Of a DNA stretch of 64,000 nt, positions 42,833 through 52,056 are shown in pieces. The DNA is from Gammaproteobacteria bacterium UBA5078 (GTDB lineage Bacteria; Pseudomonadota; Gammaproteobacteria; Pseudomonadales; Pseudohongiellaceae). Position 1 is the stretch's first letter. Each line of letters begins with the position of its first letter. A model generated the notes under the pieces. The model was not told where the DNA came from. It saw nothing but the letters and a program-made list of their open reading frames with translations, and did no database searches. A program made the position numbers and the translations under genes. The DNA lies in the NCBI GenBank assembly GCA_002416505.1, contig DIAM01000013.1, forward strand, positions 195,814 through 259,813. Direction: 5' to 3'.

Positions 42833-43312
42833 TTAGTCCTGCCGTGTAAAGTGGCCCGACTTACCGCCGAGCTTCTCCTGCAGGCAGATCTTCTCGATGA
42901 CCATGCCCTTGTCCACCGCTTTACACATATCGTAGATGGTGAGCGCGGCCACCGAGGCGGCGGTTAATGCCTCCATCTCGACCCCAGTCTTACCATCCAA
43001 GCCACAGCGCGCGGTGATCAGCACCTGATTATTGTCGGCATCGACCTCGAAGTCGACCTTGACGGAGGTCAGCATGAGCGGGTGGCACAGAGGTATCAGG
43101 TCGGCGCACTTCTTGGCTGCCTGAATGCCCGCGATCCTTGCCACCGCCAGCACATCGCCCTTCTTATGCCCGCCAGCGACGATCAACTCTAGGGTCGCGG
43201 GTAGCATCGTGATGAGCGCCGTCGCGGTAGCCGAGCGCTTGCTGACCTGTTTGCCGCCGACATCCACCATGTGGGCATTGCCCTGCGCATCCAGATGCGT
43301 CAATTCACCCAT
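42833..43312 (-). CDS. moaC: Cyclic pyranopterin monophosphate synthase MoaC
   Basis: A 159-residue enzyme that forms cPMP in molybdenum-cofactor synthesis. Core motifs are AHMVDVGGKQVSKRSATA, AARIAG-type sequence ARIAGIQAAKKCADLIPLCHPL and GVEMEALTAASVAALTIYDMCKAVDKGM. I chose ATG at 43312 (MGELTHLD) because GGAG lies eight bases before it and relatives start here; the longer frame adds 21 residues. It heads the moaCDE operon, divergent from nudJ. Confidence 0.97.
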   Translation of the reverse strand: MGELTHLDAQGNAHMVDVGGKQVSKRSATATALITMLPATLELIVAGGHKKGDVLAVARIAGIQAAKKCADLIPLCHPLMLTSVKVDFEVDADNNQVLITARCGLDGKTGVEMEALTAASVAALTIYDMCKAVDKGMVIEKICLQEKLGGKSGHFTRQD

Positions 43313-43491
43313 TTTCTTGCTCCACTGATTCGCTAATTTGCATGGGCCGGTATTATCCATGTAAAAGCCTCCCATCTAAAGCGATTCGTGCGCCCGTAGC
43401 CTCTGCCAGCAAATCGTCAAAGCTAGAGGCATTTTGACGCATTTTGAGTTAGGATTGCGCCTTTGCACAAAGCAGCGGAAACCCCTCAACG

Positions 43492-43941
43492 ATGGCCCAG
43501 TGGCACCCCCACAAGACAGTCGCGACAGTTGTCGAACACAACGCGCGCTTCTTGATGGTAGAAGAGTTAATCAAAGGCAAACTCGTCTTGAATCAGCCCG
43601 CGGGTCATCTGGAGGCGAATGAGAGCCTCGAGGCGGCCGCCATACGCGAAACCCTCGAGGAGACCGCCTGGGAGGTCGAGCTCACCGGCTTTCTCGGCTT
43701 GTATCAACAGACCTCTAGCGTAGAGAATATTTGCTATATCCGTAGCTGCTTCATCGCCAGGGCCATTCGAGAAGTACCGGGCTTGGCGCTGGATACCGAT
43801 ATAGTGCAGGCGCTGTGGTTAACCCGAGCAGAGTTGGAACAGCGCAAGGAGCAGATGCGCAGCCCAGTGGTGTTGCGAGTGATCGACGACTATCTGCGAG
43901 GCAAGGCCTATCCGCTCGACGTCGTGCAAACCCTTGATTGA
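43492..43941 (+). CDS. nudJ: Nudix phosphatase NudJ
   Basis: A 149-residue Nudix hydrolase. The Nudix box begins at GHLEANESLEAAAIRETLEE and continues TAWEV; the catalytic REtLEE is intact while the usual final Gly is Ala. NudJ in Escherichia coli dephosphorylates the thiamine precursor HMP-PP and nucleoside di- and triphosphates, and it lies in the same rluE-nudJ-mnmA order there. Both this order and the N-terminal HPHKTVATVVE support the name. The mnmA reading frame begins close to its stop, so the two genes are probably cotranscribed. Confidence 0.93.
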   Translation: MAQWHPHKTVATVVEHNARFLMVEELIKGKLVLNQPAGHLEANESLEAAAIRETLEETAWEVELTGFLGLYQQTSSVENICYIRSCFIARAIREVPGLALDTDIVQALWLTRAELEQRKEQMRSPVVLRVIDDYLRGKAYPLDVVQTLD

Positions 43942-43979
43942 ACTGGGCCCTTATCGCCCCCAAGACTGAATTCGAAACC

Positions 43980-45110
43980 ATGATTGCAAGCTCCACAAAT
44001 ACTGCGGCTAACGCCTCCATCAAAGTCATCGTCGGTATGTCCGGCGGCGTCGACTCGTCTGTGGCCGCCCTCCTGCTGCAAGAACAAGGCTATCAAGTCG
44101 AAGGCCTATTCATGAAGAATTGGGACGAGGACGACGACAGCGAGTACTGCACGGCAAAGGCCGACTTGGCCGATGCCGAATCCGTATGCCGCAAGCTCGG
44201 CCTGAAACTGCACACGGCAAACTTCGCCTCCGAATACTGGGACAATGTCTTCGAGCATTTCATCGCCGAGTATCGCGCGGGGCGCACGCCGAACCCGGAT
44301 ATTCTCTGTAATCGCGAGATCAAGTTTAAGGCCTTCTTAGAGTACGCCACGGAGTTGGGCGCCGACTATATCGCCACCGGCCACTATGTGCGCCGCGCCG
44401 TCATCGACACGCCGGGCGCAGAGCGCACGCTGTTACTCAAGGGTCTGGATCAGAACAAAGATCAGAGCTATTTCCTCAGCGCCGTGAACGAAGACAGCCT
44501 CGCCCGCAGCCTCTTCCCTGTCGGCGAGTTGGAGAAGAGCGAGGTACGCGCGCTAGCCTCCGAGCACGGCTTCGTCACCCACGACAAGAAAGACAGCACC
44601 GGCATCTGCTTTATCGGCGAGCGCAAGTTCAAGGACTTCCTGCAACGCTACCTGCCCGCCCAACCTGGCGAGATCGAGACCGTAGACGGCATAGTGCTCG
44701 GCAAGCATCACGGCCTGATGTACCACACCTACGGACAACGCCAAGGCCTAGGGATCGGCGGCTTACACGATTTCGGCGACGCGCCCTGGTATGTGGTGGG
44801 CAAAGATTTAGAGCGCAACGTGCTCGTAGTAGCGCAGGGCAACGAGAACGAATATCTTTACTCAGGCGCACTGCAGGCAACCCAGCTCGCATGGATCAAT
44901 CATCAAGCGCCGCAGCTACCACTGCAATGCATGGCGAAGATACGCTACCGTCAGGCCGATCAACACTGCACGGTCGAGGCAATAGACGACGAGACTGTCA
45001 TGGTCACATTCCGCGCACCGCAACGCGCCGTAACACCCGGTCAGAGCATCGTGTTCTATGACGGGGAAATTTGTTTGGGAGGAGCTGTCATTGAGCAATA
45101 CTTCCGCTAA
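43980..45110 (+). CDS. mnmA: tRNA-specific 2-thiouridylase MnmA
   Basis: A 376-residue enzyme that thiolates U34 of tRNAs for Lys, Glu and Gln, using sulfur from TusE. The PP-loop is VGMSGGVDSSVAALLL. The catalytic cysteines lie in TPNPDILCNREIKF and DSTGICFIGERKF. The mid region YIATGHYVRR and C-terminal beta-barrel segments such as YGQRQGLGIGGLHD are present. I chose ATG at 43980; an in-frame TTG overlapping the nudJ end is an alternative. It completes the thiolation route with tusDCB-tusE at 21.9-23.3 kb. The next gene overlaps its end. Confidence 0.97.
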   Translation: MIASSTNTAANASIKVIVGMSGGVDSSVAALLLQEQGYQVEGLFMKNWDEDDDSEYCTAKADLADAESVCRKLGLKLHTANFASEYWDNVFEHFIAEYRAGRTPNPDILCNREIKFKAFLEYATELGADYIATGHYVRRAVIDTPGAERTLLLKGLDQNKDQSYFLSAVNEDSLARSLFPVGELEKSEVRALASEHGFVTHDKKDSTGICFIGERKFKDFLQRYLPAQPGEIETVDGIVLGKHHGLMYHTYGQRQGLGIGGLHDFGDAPWYVVGKDLERNVLVVAQGNENEYLYSGALQATQLAWINHQAPQLPLQCMAKIRYRQADQHCTVEAIDDETVMVTFRAPQRAVTPGQSIVFYDGEICLGGAVIEQYFR

Positions 45111-45783
45111 GTTCAACGATTGGGAATATCGCAATATCACACTGGCCGTAGTCGTCCAGTGTGCGCATCTGGTCAATACACTCGCCCATAGTGGGCGCGC
45201 GGATGAGGCGCAGATTAAAGCCTGTATCGACCCGCTCCTAGTCATCGACTCCGACTCGGTCGCGGACATCTACCCAGATGTCAGTCGCTTCTCCAATGGC
45301 CTGAGCATCCTGCAGAAATCCCTCGATAGCGATGGCATGAGAGAGTTCGGCGAGCCCATGAAATATGTGTTAGGAATGAGCGTGCTCCAACAGCAATTGA
45401 TGCGTGTACCAGAGATGCAAGCTGCGATTCGGCAGCGCATGCAGCAGCGCGACACGCTGTTTCTCGATCGCGAGGAACAGGATCTGGATGCCGACAGCCT
45501 CATGCCCGTGCAGAAGTCTGACAACTACGACTACGCCGTACTCGCGGCGCTCTATCAGGACACTATCAGCAAACTGACTTATCGCATTCACGTCAAGGGT
45601 AATGTGGAACACCTGCGCAACCAACGCGTGGCCGACCAGATTCGCGCCTTGCTATTAGCGGGCATTCGCTCGGCCCTACTCTGGCATCAACTCGGCGGGC
45701 GCCGTTGGCACCTGTTTTTCTACAAGCGACGCATTCGCGACAGTGTGGCGGCTATTCGCCGCAACCTGTTTGCAATTCATTAA
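45091..45783 (+). CDS. hflD: High-frequency-lysogenisation protein HflD homologue
   Basis: A 230-residue, mostly helical protein of the HflD (YcfC) family. The conserved segments are WEYRNITLAVVVQCAHLVNTLAHSG near the N-terminus and AALYQDTISKLTYRIHVKGN, then ALLLAGIRSALLWHQLGGRRWHLFFYKRRI at the end. In Escherichia coli HflD interacts with lambda CII; its normal role is unclear. I chose TTG at 45091 because GGAGGA lies seven bases before it; an ATG at 45058 adds 11 residues. It overlaps mnmA by 20 bases and purB follows, the conserved order. Confidence 0.93.
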   Translation: MSNTSAKFNDWEYRNITLAVVVQCAHLVNTLAHSGRADEAQIKACIDPLLVIDSDSVADIYPDVSRFSNGLSILQKSLDSDGMREFGEPMKYVLGMSVLQQQLMRVPEMQAAIRQRMQQRDTLFLDREEQDLDADSLMPVQKSDNYDYAVLAALYQDTISKLTYRIHVKGNVEHLRNQRVADQIRALLLAGIRSALLWHQLGGRRWHLFFYKRRIRDSVAAIRRNLFAIH

Positions 45784-45808
45784 TAAACCTCTCGGCTAGG
45801 ACACTAAC

Positions 45809-47185
45809 ATGACAGCGAGCCCCTTAAGCGGACTGACCGCCATCTCCCCCATCGACGGACGTTATCGCAACAAGGTCGATATCTTAGGCAACTACTTCAG
45901 CGAGTTTGCGCTGATACGCTACCGCGTGATCGTCGAGATTCGTTGGCTGCAATGTCTCGCGGCACACCCTCAAGTCACCGAGGCCCCCGCGATCTCCAGC
46001 GCTGGCAATCAAGTGCTCGAGGACATCATCGCCAATTTCTCGATTGCAGACGCGCAGCGTGTGAAAGACATCGAAGCCACGACGAATCACGACGTTAAGG
46101 CGGTCGAGTATTTCCTCAAGGAGCGCGTCAGCAGCCACGCAGACCTCGCCACACAGATCGAGTTCGTTCACTTCGCCTGCACATCCGAGGACATCAATAA
46201 TCTGTCTTATGCCCTGATGCTCAAAGAAGGCCGCGATGAGGTCATGCTGCCGCTGATGCAGCAACTAGTCGACAAGCTACGCAGCATGGCGCACGAGCTC
46301 GCCGAGCAGCCGCTATTGTCGCGCACCCATGGCCAGACGGCATCGCCCTCCACCATAGGCAAGGAGATCGCTAACGTGGTCGCCAGGCTAGAGCGCCAGC
46401 TCAAGCAGTTTAAGCACAACGAGATCCTCGGCAAGATCAACGGGGCGGTCGGCAATTATAATGCCCACCTGTCGGCCTATCCCGATATCGATTGGCAGGC
46501 CAATGCGCAAGGTTTCGTCGAGTCCCTAGGGCTGCAATGGAACCCCTATACGACGCAGATTGAACCACACGACTATATCGCCGAACTGTTCTCGGCGCTG
46601 TGTCGATTCAATACCATCCTCATCGACTTCGACCGCGACGTGTGGGGCTATATCTCCCTTGGCTACTTCAAGCAGCGCACCATCGCCGGAGAAGTGGGCT
46701 CGTCGACGATGCCGCATAAAGTCAATCCGATCGACTTCGAGAACTCCGAGGGCAACCTAGGCATCGGCAACGCCGTGATGCAGCATATGGCAGAGAAACT
46801 CCCGATCTCGCGCTGGCAGCGTGACCTGACCGACTCCACGGTATTGCGCAACATCGGTGTCGGCTTCGCCCACAGCGTGATCGCCTACCACGCCACACTC
46901 AAGGGCCTGAGCAAGCTGAATCTTGCGCCGGAGAAACTGCTCGCCGATCTCGACAATAGCTGGGAAGTATTGGCCGAACCGATCCAGACGGTGATGCGTC
47001 GCTATAACGTGGACCAACCATATGAGAAGCTCAAGGCGTTGACACGTGGCCAGAAAATTAATCAACAGGTATTGGAGCAGTTTGTCGACACCCTCGACAT
47101 CCCAGAGGAAGGCAAGGCCCTGCTGCGCTCGCTGCGCCCAGAGAACTACATAGGCAACGCTATCGATCAGGCGAAGAAGGTTTAA
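45809..47185 (+). CDS. purB: Adenylosuccinate lyase
   Basis: A 458-residue enzyme of the fumarase/aspartase superfamily that acts twice in purine synthesis, on SAICAR and on adenylosuccinate. The superfamily signature is AGEVGSSTMPHKVNPIDFENSEGN; other markers are TNHDVKAVEYFLKER, FACTSEDINNLSYALML and LSRTHGQTASPSTIGKE. The gene follows hflD by 25 bases, as in Escherichia coli, where phoP follows purB. Here roxA follows instead. The SAICAR made by PurC (23.4 kb) is its substrate. Confidence 0.98.
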   Translation: MTASPLSGLTAISPIDGRYRNKVDILGNYFSEFALIRYRVIVEIRWLQCLAAHPQVTEAPAISSAGNQVLEDIIANFSIADAQRVKDIEATTNHDVKAVEYFLKERVSSHADLATQIEFVHFACTSEDINNLSYALMLKEGRDEVMLPLMQQLVDKLRSMAHELAEQPLLSRTHGQTASPSTIGKEIANVVARLERQLKQFKHNEILGKINGAVGNYNAHLSAYPDIDWQANAQGFVESLGLQWNPYTTQIEPHDYIAELFSALCRFNTILIDFDRDVWGYISLGYFKQRTIAGEVGSSTMPHKVNPIDFENSEGNLGIGNAVMQHMAEKLPISRWQRDLTDSTVLRNIGVGFAHSVIAYHATLKGLSKLNLAPEKLLADLDNSWEVLAEPIQTVMRRYNVDQPYEKLKALTRGQKINQQVLEQFVDTLDIPEEGKALLRSLRPENYIGNAIDQAKKV

Positions 47186-47216
47186 TGCGCCCTAAGTTGC
47201 TAAGCGGAGTACGCCC

Positions 47217-48401
47217 TTGAGCCCTGCCCTATTGCCCAAGTCTTTCGATGTAGAACGCTTTCTCGCCGAGTACTGGCAGAAGAAGCCGCTCCTGATTCGG
47301 GGCAATGGCAGCTTCGCCGATCCTCTGGAGGTAGACGAGCTCGCCGGCATGGCCTGCGAGGAGTTCATCGAGTCGCGCCTGATCCTCAGCGACCCGACGC
47401 AGGAGCATTGGACGCTGCGCAACGGGCCCTTCCCAGAGGCCGAGTTGCGCACCCTAGCGACGAGTCATTGGAGCCTGTTGATACAGGCGGCCGATCAATG
47501 GGACGAGGGCGCGCGCGCCATTCTAGAGTCCTTCGACTTTATCCCGCGTTGGCGTATCGATGATCTGATGATCAGCCTCGCCAGCGATGGCGGCGGCGTT
47601 GGACCGCACTTCGACTACTACGATGTCTTCCTGATCCAGGGGCTCGGTAAGAAGCGTTGGCGTCTGGGCGGCCGCGTGGATAGCGACACCGAGCTGCGCA
47701 GCGATACCGACATGAAACTGCTGCGGCATTTTCAGACCGAGGAAGATTGGATCGTGGAGCCAGGCGACATCCTCTACATACCGCCGAATATTGCGCACTA
47801 TGGCCAGTCTATCGGCACCAGCATCACCTATTCGGTAGGTTTTCGAACGCCCTCGGTGGCAGAGCTACTCGATGATATCAGCAATGAGTTGATCGAGTCG
47901 CTGCGCGAGGATGAGCGCTATGTCGATACCGCACCGCGGCGCCCAGGCCGGGTCGGCGAAATCAGCCCAAGCGTGAACGAGCAGGTGTTAGCGCTGCTGC
48001 AACAGCGTCTGCTCGACGCGGCGCTAGTGTCGCGCAGCTTCGGCAAGTATATGACTCAGGCGAAATACCCTGACTTGGTAGAGACGCCCGCTCCCCTGTC
48101 AGCTGCCGAGCTAGGCGCCTTGCTCGAGGACGGCGCCACGCTGCAACGCCACCCAATCGCACGCTTCGCCTTCACCCAGCACGCCGACGGCAGCACCGAA
48201 TTGTTCGCCGGCGGTCACAGCCTAGTGAGCCCAGCGTCCTTCGATGCCACTCTCGAGGCGCTGTGTGACCCGTTTGCCGCAGAGCCGGATTGGGCTATCC
48301 TGTTTCAGGCAGACCAGAACAACGCAAACACGATTCTCGCACTATATAATCAGGGTAATTTGTGGATTGCAGACTCTTTCGACGAGCATGATGAGGCCTA
48401 A
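47217..48401 (+). CDS. roxA: Ribosomal protein L16 3-hydroxylase (RoxA/YcfD-type JmjC oxygenase)
   Basis: A 394-residue 2-oxoglutarate/Fe(II) oxygenase with a JmjC cupin fold. The N-terminal EYWQKKPLLIRG is typical. Iron ligands are H131 and D133 in GPHFDYYDVF and H194 in PPNIAHYGQS. YcfD/RoxA hydroxylates an arginine of ribosomal protein L16. The C-terminal winged-helix region is present, matching the family length. The start is TTG 47217 with GGAG eight bases upstream; no in-frame ATG lies close. Its stop overlaps the next start by one base, which couples it to an exported protein of unknown role. Confidence 0.93.
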   Translation: MSPALLPKSFDVERFLAEYWQKKPLLIRGNGSFADPLEVDELAGMACEEFIESRLILSDPTQEHWTLRNGPFPEAELRTLATSHWSLLIQAADQWDEGARAILESFDFIPRWRIDDLMISLASDGGGVGPHFDYYDVFLIQGLGKKRWRLGGRVDSDTELRSDTDMKLLRHFQTEEDWIVEPGDILYIPPNIAHYGQSIGTSITYSVGFRTPSVAELLDDISNELIESLREDERYVDTAPRRPGRVGEISPSVNEQVLALLQQRLLDAALVSRSFGKYMTQAKYPDLVETPAPLSAAELGALLEDGATLQRHPIARFAFTQHADGSTELFAGGHSLVSPASFDATLEALCDPFAAEPDWAILFQADQNNANTILALYNQGNLWIADSFDEHDEA

Positions 48402-49201
48402 TGAACATCGCGAACACACTATTGTCCTGTAAACGCCTAGCCTCGCGCGGCGCATTGTTACTAGGCTTGGCCATGCTAAACCCGGCGTTGTACGCGCAGA
48501 ACGCCCCCATTGCCGCCAATCAACAGGCCGTGATCGAGATAGTGCGGCTGCAACATAGGAGCCCCGACCTGATCCGCGGCGCCCTGCTCCCGCACCTAGA
48601 CGAGCGCGGCGCGATCAGCCAGATCGACAATAATCTGATCATTAGTACCTCACGGGCAAATCTGGACGAACTCGAGGCCCTCATCGAGCAGCTCGACGTT
48701 GCCCTCAAGCAATTGCTTATTCGGGTAGATTTTAACTATGCCGCGGCGAACGTGCAGACCGCAGACGACGGCAGTCAAACGGACAGCGTCAGCACTCGCC
48801 GCCTCGAACACCCCGTGCAGAGCATGTTGGTAACCGAGGGCCAATTCGCCTACTTCAATCGCTATCAGGAATCGCCTCAGCTTAGCCCCGTGTTCGGTCC
48901 CTACGGCGTGCAGTTAATGCAGGATAGGGTACGCTCGGAGCAGAGCGTGGCCGTAAAGGCCGAGATACGCGATGAAGTAGTAGCTCTCGAGTTCGCCGCG
49001 TCCATGATTCAAGCGGGCGGCGGCACGGACATGGAACAGGGCCAGGCGCTGAGCAGCACGGTACAGGTAGGCCTGAATCAGTGGATTCCATTGCAGCAGG
49101 CCGCCGAGCGTTCGCAGATGTTCTTCGATAGCATCGAACCGTTCACGGCGACCACCACGCTCGAAGGCGGTTTGGCTGTCCGCATAGAAGTCATGCCCTA
49201 A
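48401..49201 (+). CDS. Exported protein with NolW/secretin-N-like domain
   Basis: A 266-residue protein with a signal peptide (cleavage after ALYAQ or close by). Residues 40-98 read as a secretin N-domain (NolW-like): VIEIVRLQHRSPDLIRGALLPHL, then DNNLIISTSRANLDELEALIEQLDV. The later part is beta-rich with a GGG-containing segment and no secretin pore domain. Secretins are oligomeric outer-membrane channels; this protein has only the periplasmic module, so it may be a scaffold or degenerate relative. It starts on the last base of roxA and is divergent in function from that neighbour. The function is not known. Confidence 0.75.
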   Translation: MNIANTLLSCKRLASRGALLLGLAMLNPALYAQNAPIAANQQAVIEIVRLQHRSPDLIRGALLPHLDERGAISQIDNNLIISTSRANLDELEALIEQLDVALKQLLIRVDFNYAAANVQTADDGSQTDSVSTRRLEHPVQSMLVTEGQFAYFNRYQESPQLSPVFGPYGVQLMQDRVRSEQSVAVKAEIRDEVVALEFAASMIQAGGGTDMEQGQALSSTVQVGLNQWIPLQQAAERSQMFFDSIEPFTATTTLEGGLAVRIEVMP

Positions 49202-49236
49202 ATCGTCTATTCCACCCCTTAGCGCAGAGGCATCGC

Positions 49237-50520
49237 GTGTCCCAAATTAGCGAGTATCTGCTCGACACCCTCCCCTATGAGCGCGATTGCGCAGCCCTGC
49301 TGTGTCGCCTGCAGTCACTGCCAGGCCTAGTAGCACTAGACAGCGGCCTCGGGCAGGATCGTAACGGGCGCTATGACATCATCAGCGCCCTGCCCACCGT
49401 ATCGCTCACCGACCCAGCGCAGCAGGCGGATATGTTTGCCCGCGTGCAACAGGCGCTCGAACAGGAGCGCCCGACACTGCCCGCCCCGGACGCGCTGCGA
49501 GCCCTGCCCTTCGGTGGCGGCGCACTGGGCTATTTCGCCTACGATGGTAGCGCCAACATCGGCATCTATCACTGGGCGATCGTGATCGATCACCAGCAGC
49601 GGCGCACTCACTTATTCGCCCTGCCGGGTTGCCCTTCGCAGACTTGGGTGCGGGTCGCAGAGGCACTCGCGCAACCCATTGAAACACCGACCGAATTCGA
49701 GCTTGCCAAAGCCTTCGAGTCGAATCTCAGCCCAGCGCAATATGCCGCCGCCTTCGCGCGCATCCAAGACTATATCCAGGCGGGCGACTGCTATCAGGTG
49801 AACCTCGCGCAGCGCTTCAACAGTCGCTATAGCGGCGATCCGCTGCGCGCCTATCTGCGCCTGCGCAAGGGTATCCACAGCCCCTTCGCGGGGTTTATGC
49901 GCACCGACGGCGGCGCGCTGCTCAGCTTCTCACCGGAGCGCTTCATACGAGTCCACGACACGCAGGTGCTCACCCAACCGATCAAGGGCACGCGGCCGCG
50001 CTCGGTGGACCCAGAGCGGGACCTAGCGCTGGCGAGGGAGTTACAGGACAGTGACAAGGACAGGGCCGAGAATCTCATGATCGTCGATCTGCTGCGCAAC
50101 GATCTGGGTACGCTGTGCGTCACCGGCTCTATCAAGGTAGAGCGATTATTCGAACTGCACAGCTTCACCAATGTGCATCATCTGGTCAGCAGCATCCGCG
50201 CCCGGCTCGGGCCAGAGCATGGCGCCTTGGCGCTATTGCGCAACTGCTTCCCCGGTGGCTCGATCACCGGCGCGCCGAAGAAACGCGCCATGGAGATCAT
50301 CGCGGAGCTGGAGCCGGACTCGCGCCAAGTGTATTGCGGCACGCTGGGCTATGTGGGATTCGATGGGAATTTAGACAGCAATATTATGATCCGCACCCTG
50401 CACTGCGCACAGGGCGAGATCTATTGCTGGGGCGGAGGCGGCATCGTTGCCGACTCCATATGCGCCCAAGAATATCAGGAATGTTTCGACAAAATAAACA
50501 ATATAATCAATAAATTATAA
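49237..50520 (+). CDS. pabB: Aminodeoxychorismate synthase component I
   Basis: A 427-residue chorismate-using enzyme that, with PabA, makes 4-amino-4-deoxychorismate for folate. The PIKGT motif with K250 distinguishes PabB from TrpE (PITGT). Further signatures are DRAENLMIVDLLRNDLG, FTNVHHLVSSI and CFPGGSITGAPKKRAMEII. The start is GTG 49237 with GAGG upstream. pabA and pabC are not visible here. It is transcribed after the secretin-N-like gene with a 35-base gap, and thrH converges on it. Confidence 0.95.
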   Translation: MSQISEYLLDTLPYERDCAALLCRLQSLPGLVALDSGLGQDRNGRYDIISALPTVSLTDPAQQADMFARVQQALEQERPTLPAPDALRALPFGGGALGYFAYDGSANIGIYHWAIVIDHQQRRTHLFALPGCPSQTWVRVAEALAQPIETPTEFELAKAFESNLSPAQYAAAFARIQDYIQAGDCYQVNLAQRFNSRYSGDPLRAYLRLRKGIHSPFAGFMRTDGGALLSFSPERFIRVHDTQVLTQPIKGTRPRSVDPERDLALARELQDSDKDRAENLMIVDLLRNDLGTLCVTGSIKVERLFELHSFTNVHHLVSSIRARLGPEHGALALLRNCFPGGSITGAPKKRAMEIIAELEPDSRQVYCGTLGYVGFDGNLDSNIMIRTLHCAQGEIYCWGGGGIVADSICAQEYQECFDKINNIINKL

Positions 50521-50538
50521 CGTTAACTTAATGCTGGA

Positions 50539-51156
50539 TTAGTCCGCAATGATGCGCGGACTGCCCTTCGCGAAGGCCTGCTGTAGCTGCTTATATTCTG
50601 TCACCGAAGCAAACTGCGGGAACTCATCGATGACGTTCTGTGGGGCACGGAACAGCACGCCCAAGTCGGCCTCGGACAGCATCGTGGTGTCGTTGTAGGA
50701 ATCACCGGCGGCCATGACTGTGTAGTTCAACTCATGGAAAGCCTTGACGCACTGACGCTTAGGATCTTTCTGACGCAGCTTATAGTCGGTGACCTTGCCG
50801 GTCTCGTCCGTAATCAGGCGATGGCAGAACAAGGTCGGAAAGCCCAGCTGACGCATCAGGGGTTGGGAGAACTCATAGAAGGTGTCCGAGAGGATCACCA
50901 CCTGGAAGCGCTCGCGCAGCCAGTTCACAAACTCCGGCGCACCGGGCATTGGGCTCATCTCGGCGATTACGGCCTGGATGTCCGGCAAACCCAGCTTGTG
51001 CTCGCTCAGAATACGCAGGCGTTGGCGCATCAACACGTCGTAGTCGGGAATGTCGCGTGTTGTAGCCCGCAGCTCATCGATACCCGTACGTTCCGCGAAC
51101 CCAATCCAGATTTCTGGGACCAACACTCCTTCAAGATCAAGACATACTACTTCCAA
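50539..51156 (-). CDS. thrH: Bifunctional phosphoserine phosphatase/homoserine phosphotransferase ThrH
   Basis: A 205-residue HAD-superfamily enzyme. The nucleophile motif CLDLEGVLVPEIWI (D7) is the ThrH form, followed by TTRDIPDYDVLMRQRLRIL, VVILSDTFYEFSQPL and AAGDSYNDTTM. In Pseudomonas ThrH removes phosphate from phosphoserine and can transfer it to homoserine. I chose TTG at 51156, with AAGGGGAA before it, because this gives the usual length of about 205 residues; the open frame continues upstream without homology. Divergent from cysH. Confidence 0.94.
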   Translation of the reverse strand: MEVVCLDLEGVLVPEIWIGFAERTGIDELRATTRDIPDYDVLMRQRLRILSEHKLGLPDIQAVIAEMSPMPGAPEFVNWLRERFQVVILSDTFYEFSQPLMRQLGFPTLFCHRLITDETGKVTDYKLRQKDPKRQCVKAFHELNYTVMAAGDSYNDTTMLSEADLGVLFRAPQNVIDEFPQFASVTEYKQLQQAFAKGSPRIIAD

Positions 51157-51324
51157 CGCGATTCCCCTTTGCCAAAGGCTTAAATTCAAAACGCGTAAAT
51201 GTACCCACATCCCGCGGGCTATGCAAGGTAACGCGCTGTTTACCCACAGCGTCAAATCGTAGAGAATGCCACGCACAGACCACGCGGCTAGCGCCGCCAC
51301 AGTGCCATCGAAGTGAAGGACACC

Positions 51325-52056
51325 ATGATTACTGCTCAGGATATCGCCGCGCTCAACACGAAGTTCCAAGACCAGCAGCCCAAAGAGATTCTCAAGCATG
51401 TGCTAGATCAGGTGTCGAACATCGCCATCTCCTTTAGTGGCGCGGAAGATGTGGCACTGGTCGTGATGGCCTGGAAGCTGAACAAGGACATCAAGGTCTT
51501 CAGCCTCGACACCGGCCGCCTGCACCCCGAGACGCTGCGCTTCTTGGAGCGCGTGCGCAATGAATACAAGATCGACATCGAATTCCTGAGCCCGAATGCC
51601 ACCGCCCTGGAGACCTTCACACGCGACAAGGGTCTGTTCAGTTTCTACGAGGATGGCCACGAGGAGTGTTGCGGCATCCGCAAGATCGCGCCACTGCGTC
51701 AGCATCTGCAAGGGCTCGACGCCTGGATCACCGGTCAGCGCCGCGATCAGAGCCCTACCCGGGCCGATGTGGCGATCGCTCAAGTCGATCCGGCCTTCTC
51801 GACGGCGCAAAAGCCCTTGCTCAAGTTTAACCCCCTCGCGAATTGGACCTCGAAACAAGTCTGGGACTATATCCGCATGTTCGACCTGCCCTATAACCCG
51901 CTTCACGACCAAGGTTTTGTCAGCATCGGCTGCGAGCCCTGCACGCGCCCTATCGGCCCGAATCAGCATGAACGCGAGGGTCGTTGGTGGTGGGAGGAAG
52001 CGACGGCGAAGGAGTGTGGGCTGCACAAGCCCTCGGTAATCGTCTCGGACCGCTAA
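51325..52056 (+). CDS. cysH: Assimilatory adenylylsulfate (APS) reductase, [4Fe-4S] type
   Basis: A 243-residue enzyme that reduces APS to sulfite using thioredoxin. The PP-loop-like SFSGAEDVALVVMAW is followed by a CC pair at C115-C116 (HEECCGIRK) and CxxC at C203 and C206 (GCEPCTRP). These four cysteines bind the [4Fe-4S] cluster and mark the APS-reductase type rather than the PAPS type of Escherichia coli. The C-terminus is short and the usual redox cysteine is seen in KECGLHKP. ATG at 51325 with AAGGA is preferred over GTG at 51313. It converges with cysB, overlapping by four bases. Confidence 0.96.
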   Translation: MITAQDIAALNTKFQDQQPKEILKHVLDQVSNIAISFSGAEDVALVVMAWKLNKDIKVFSLDTGRLHPETLRFLERVRNEYKIDIEFLSPNATALETFTRDKGLFSFYEDGHEECCGIRKIAPLRQHLQGLDAWITGQRRDQSPTRADVAIAQVDPAFSTAQKPLLKFNPLANWTSKQVWDYIRMFDLPYNPLHDQGFVSIGCEPCTRPIGPNQHEREGRWWWEEATAKECGLHKPSVIVSDR

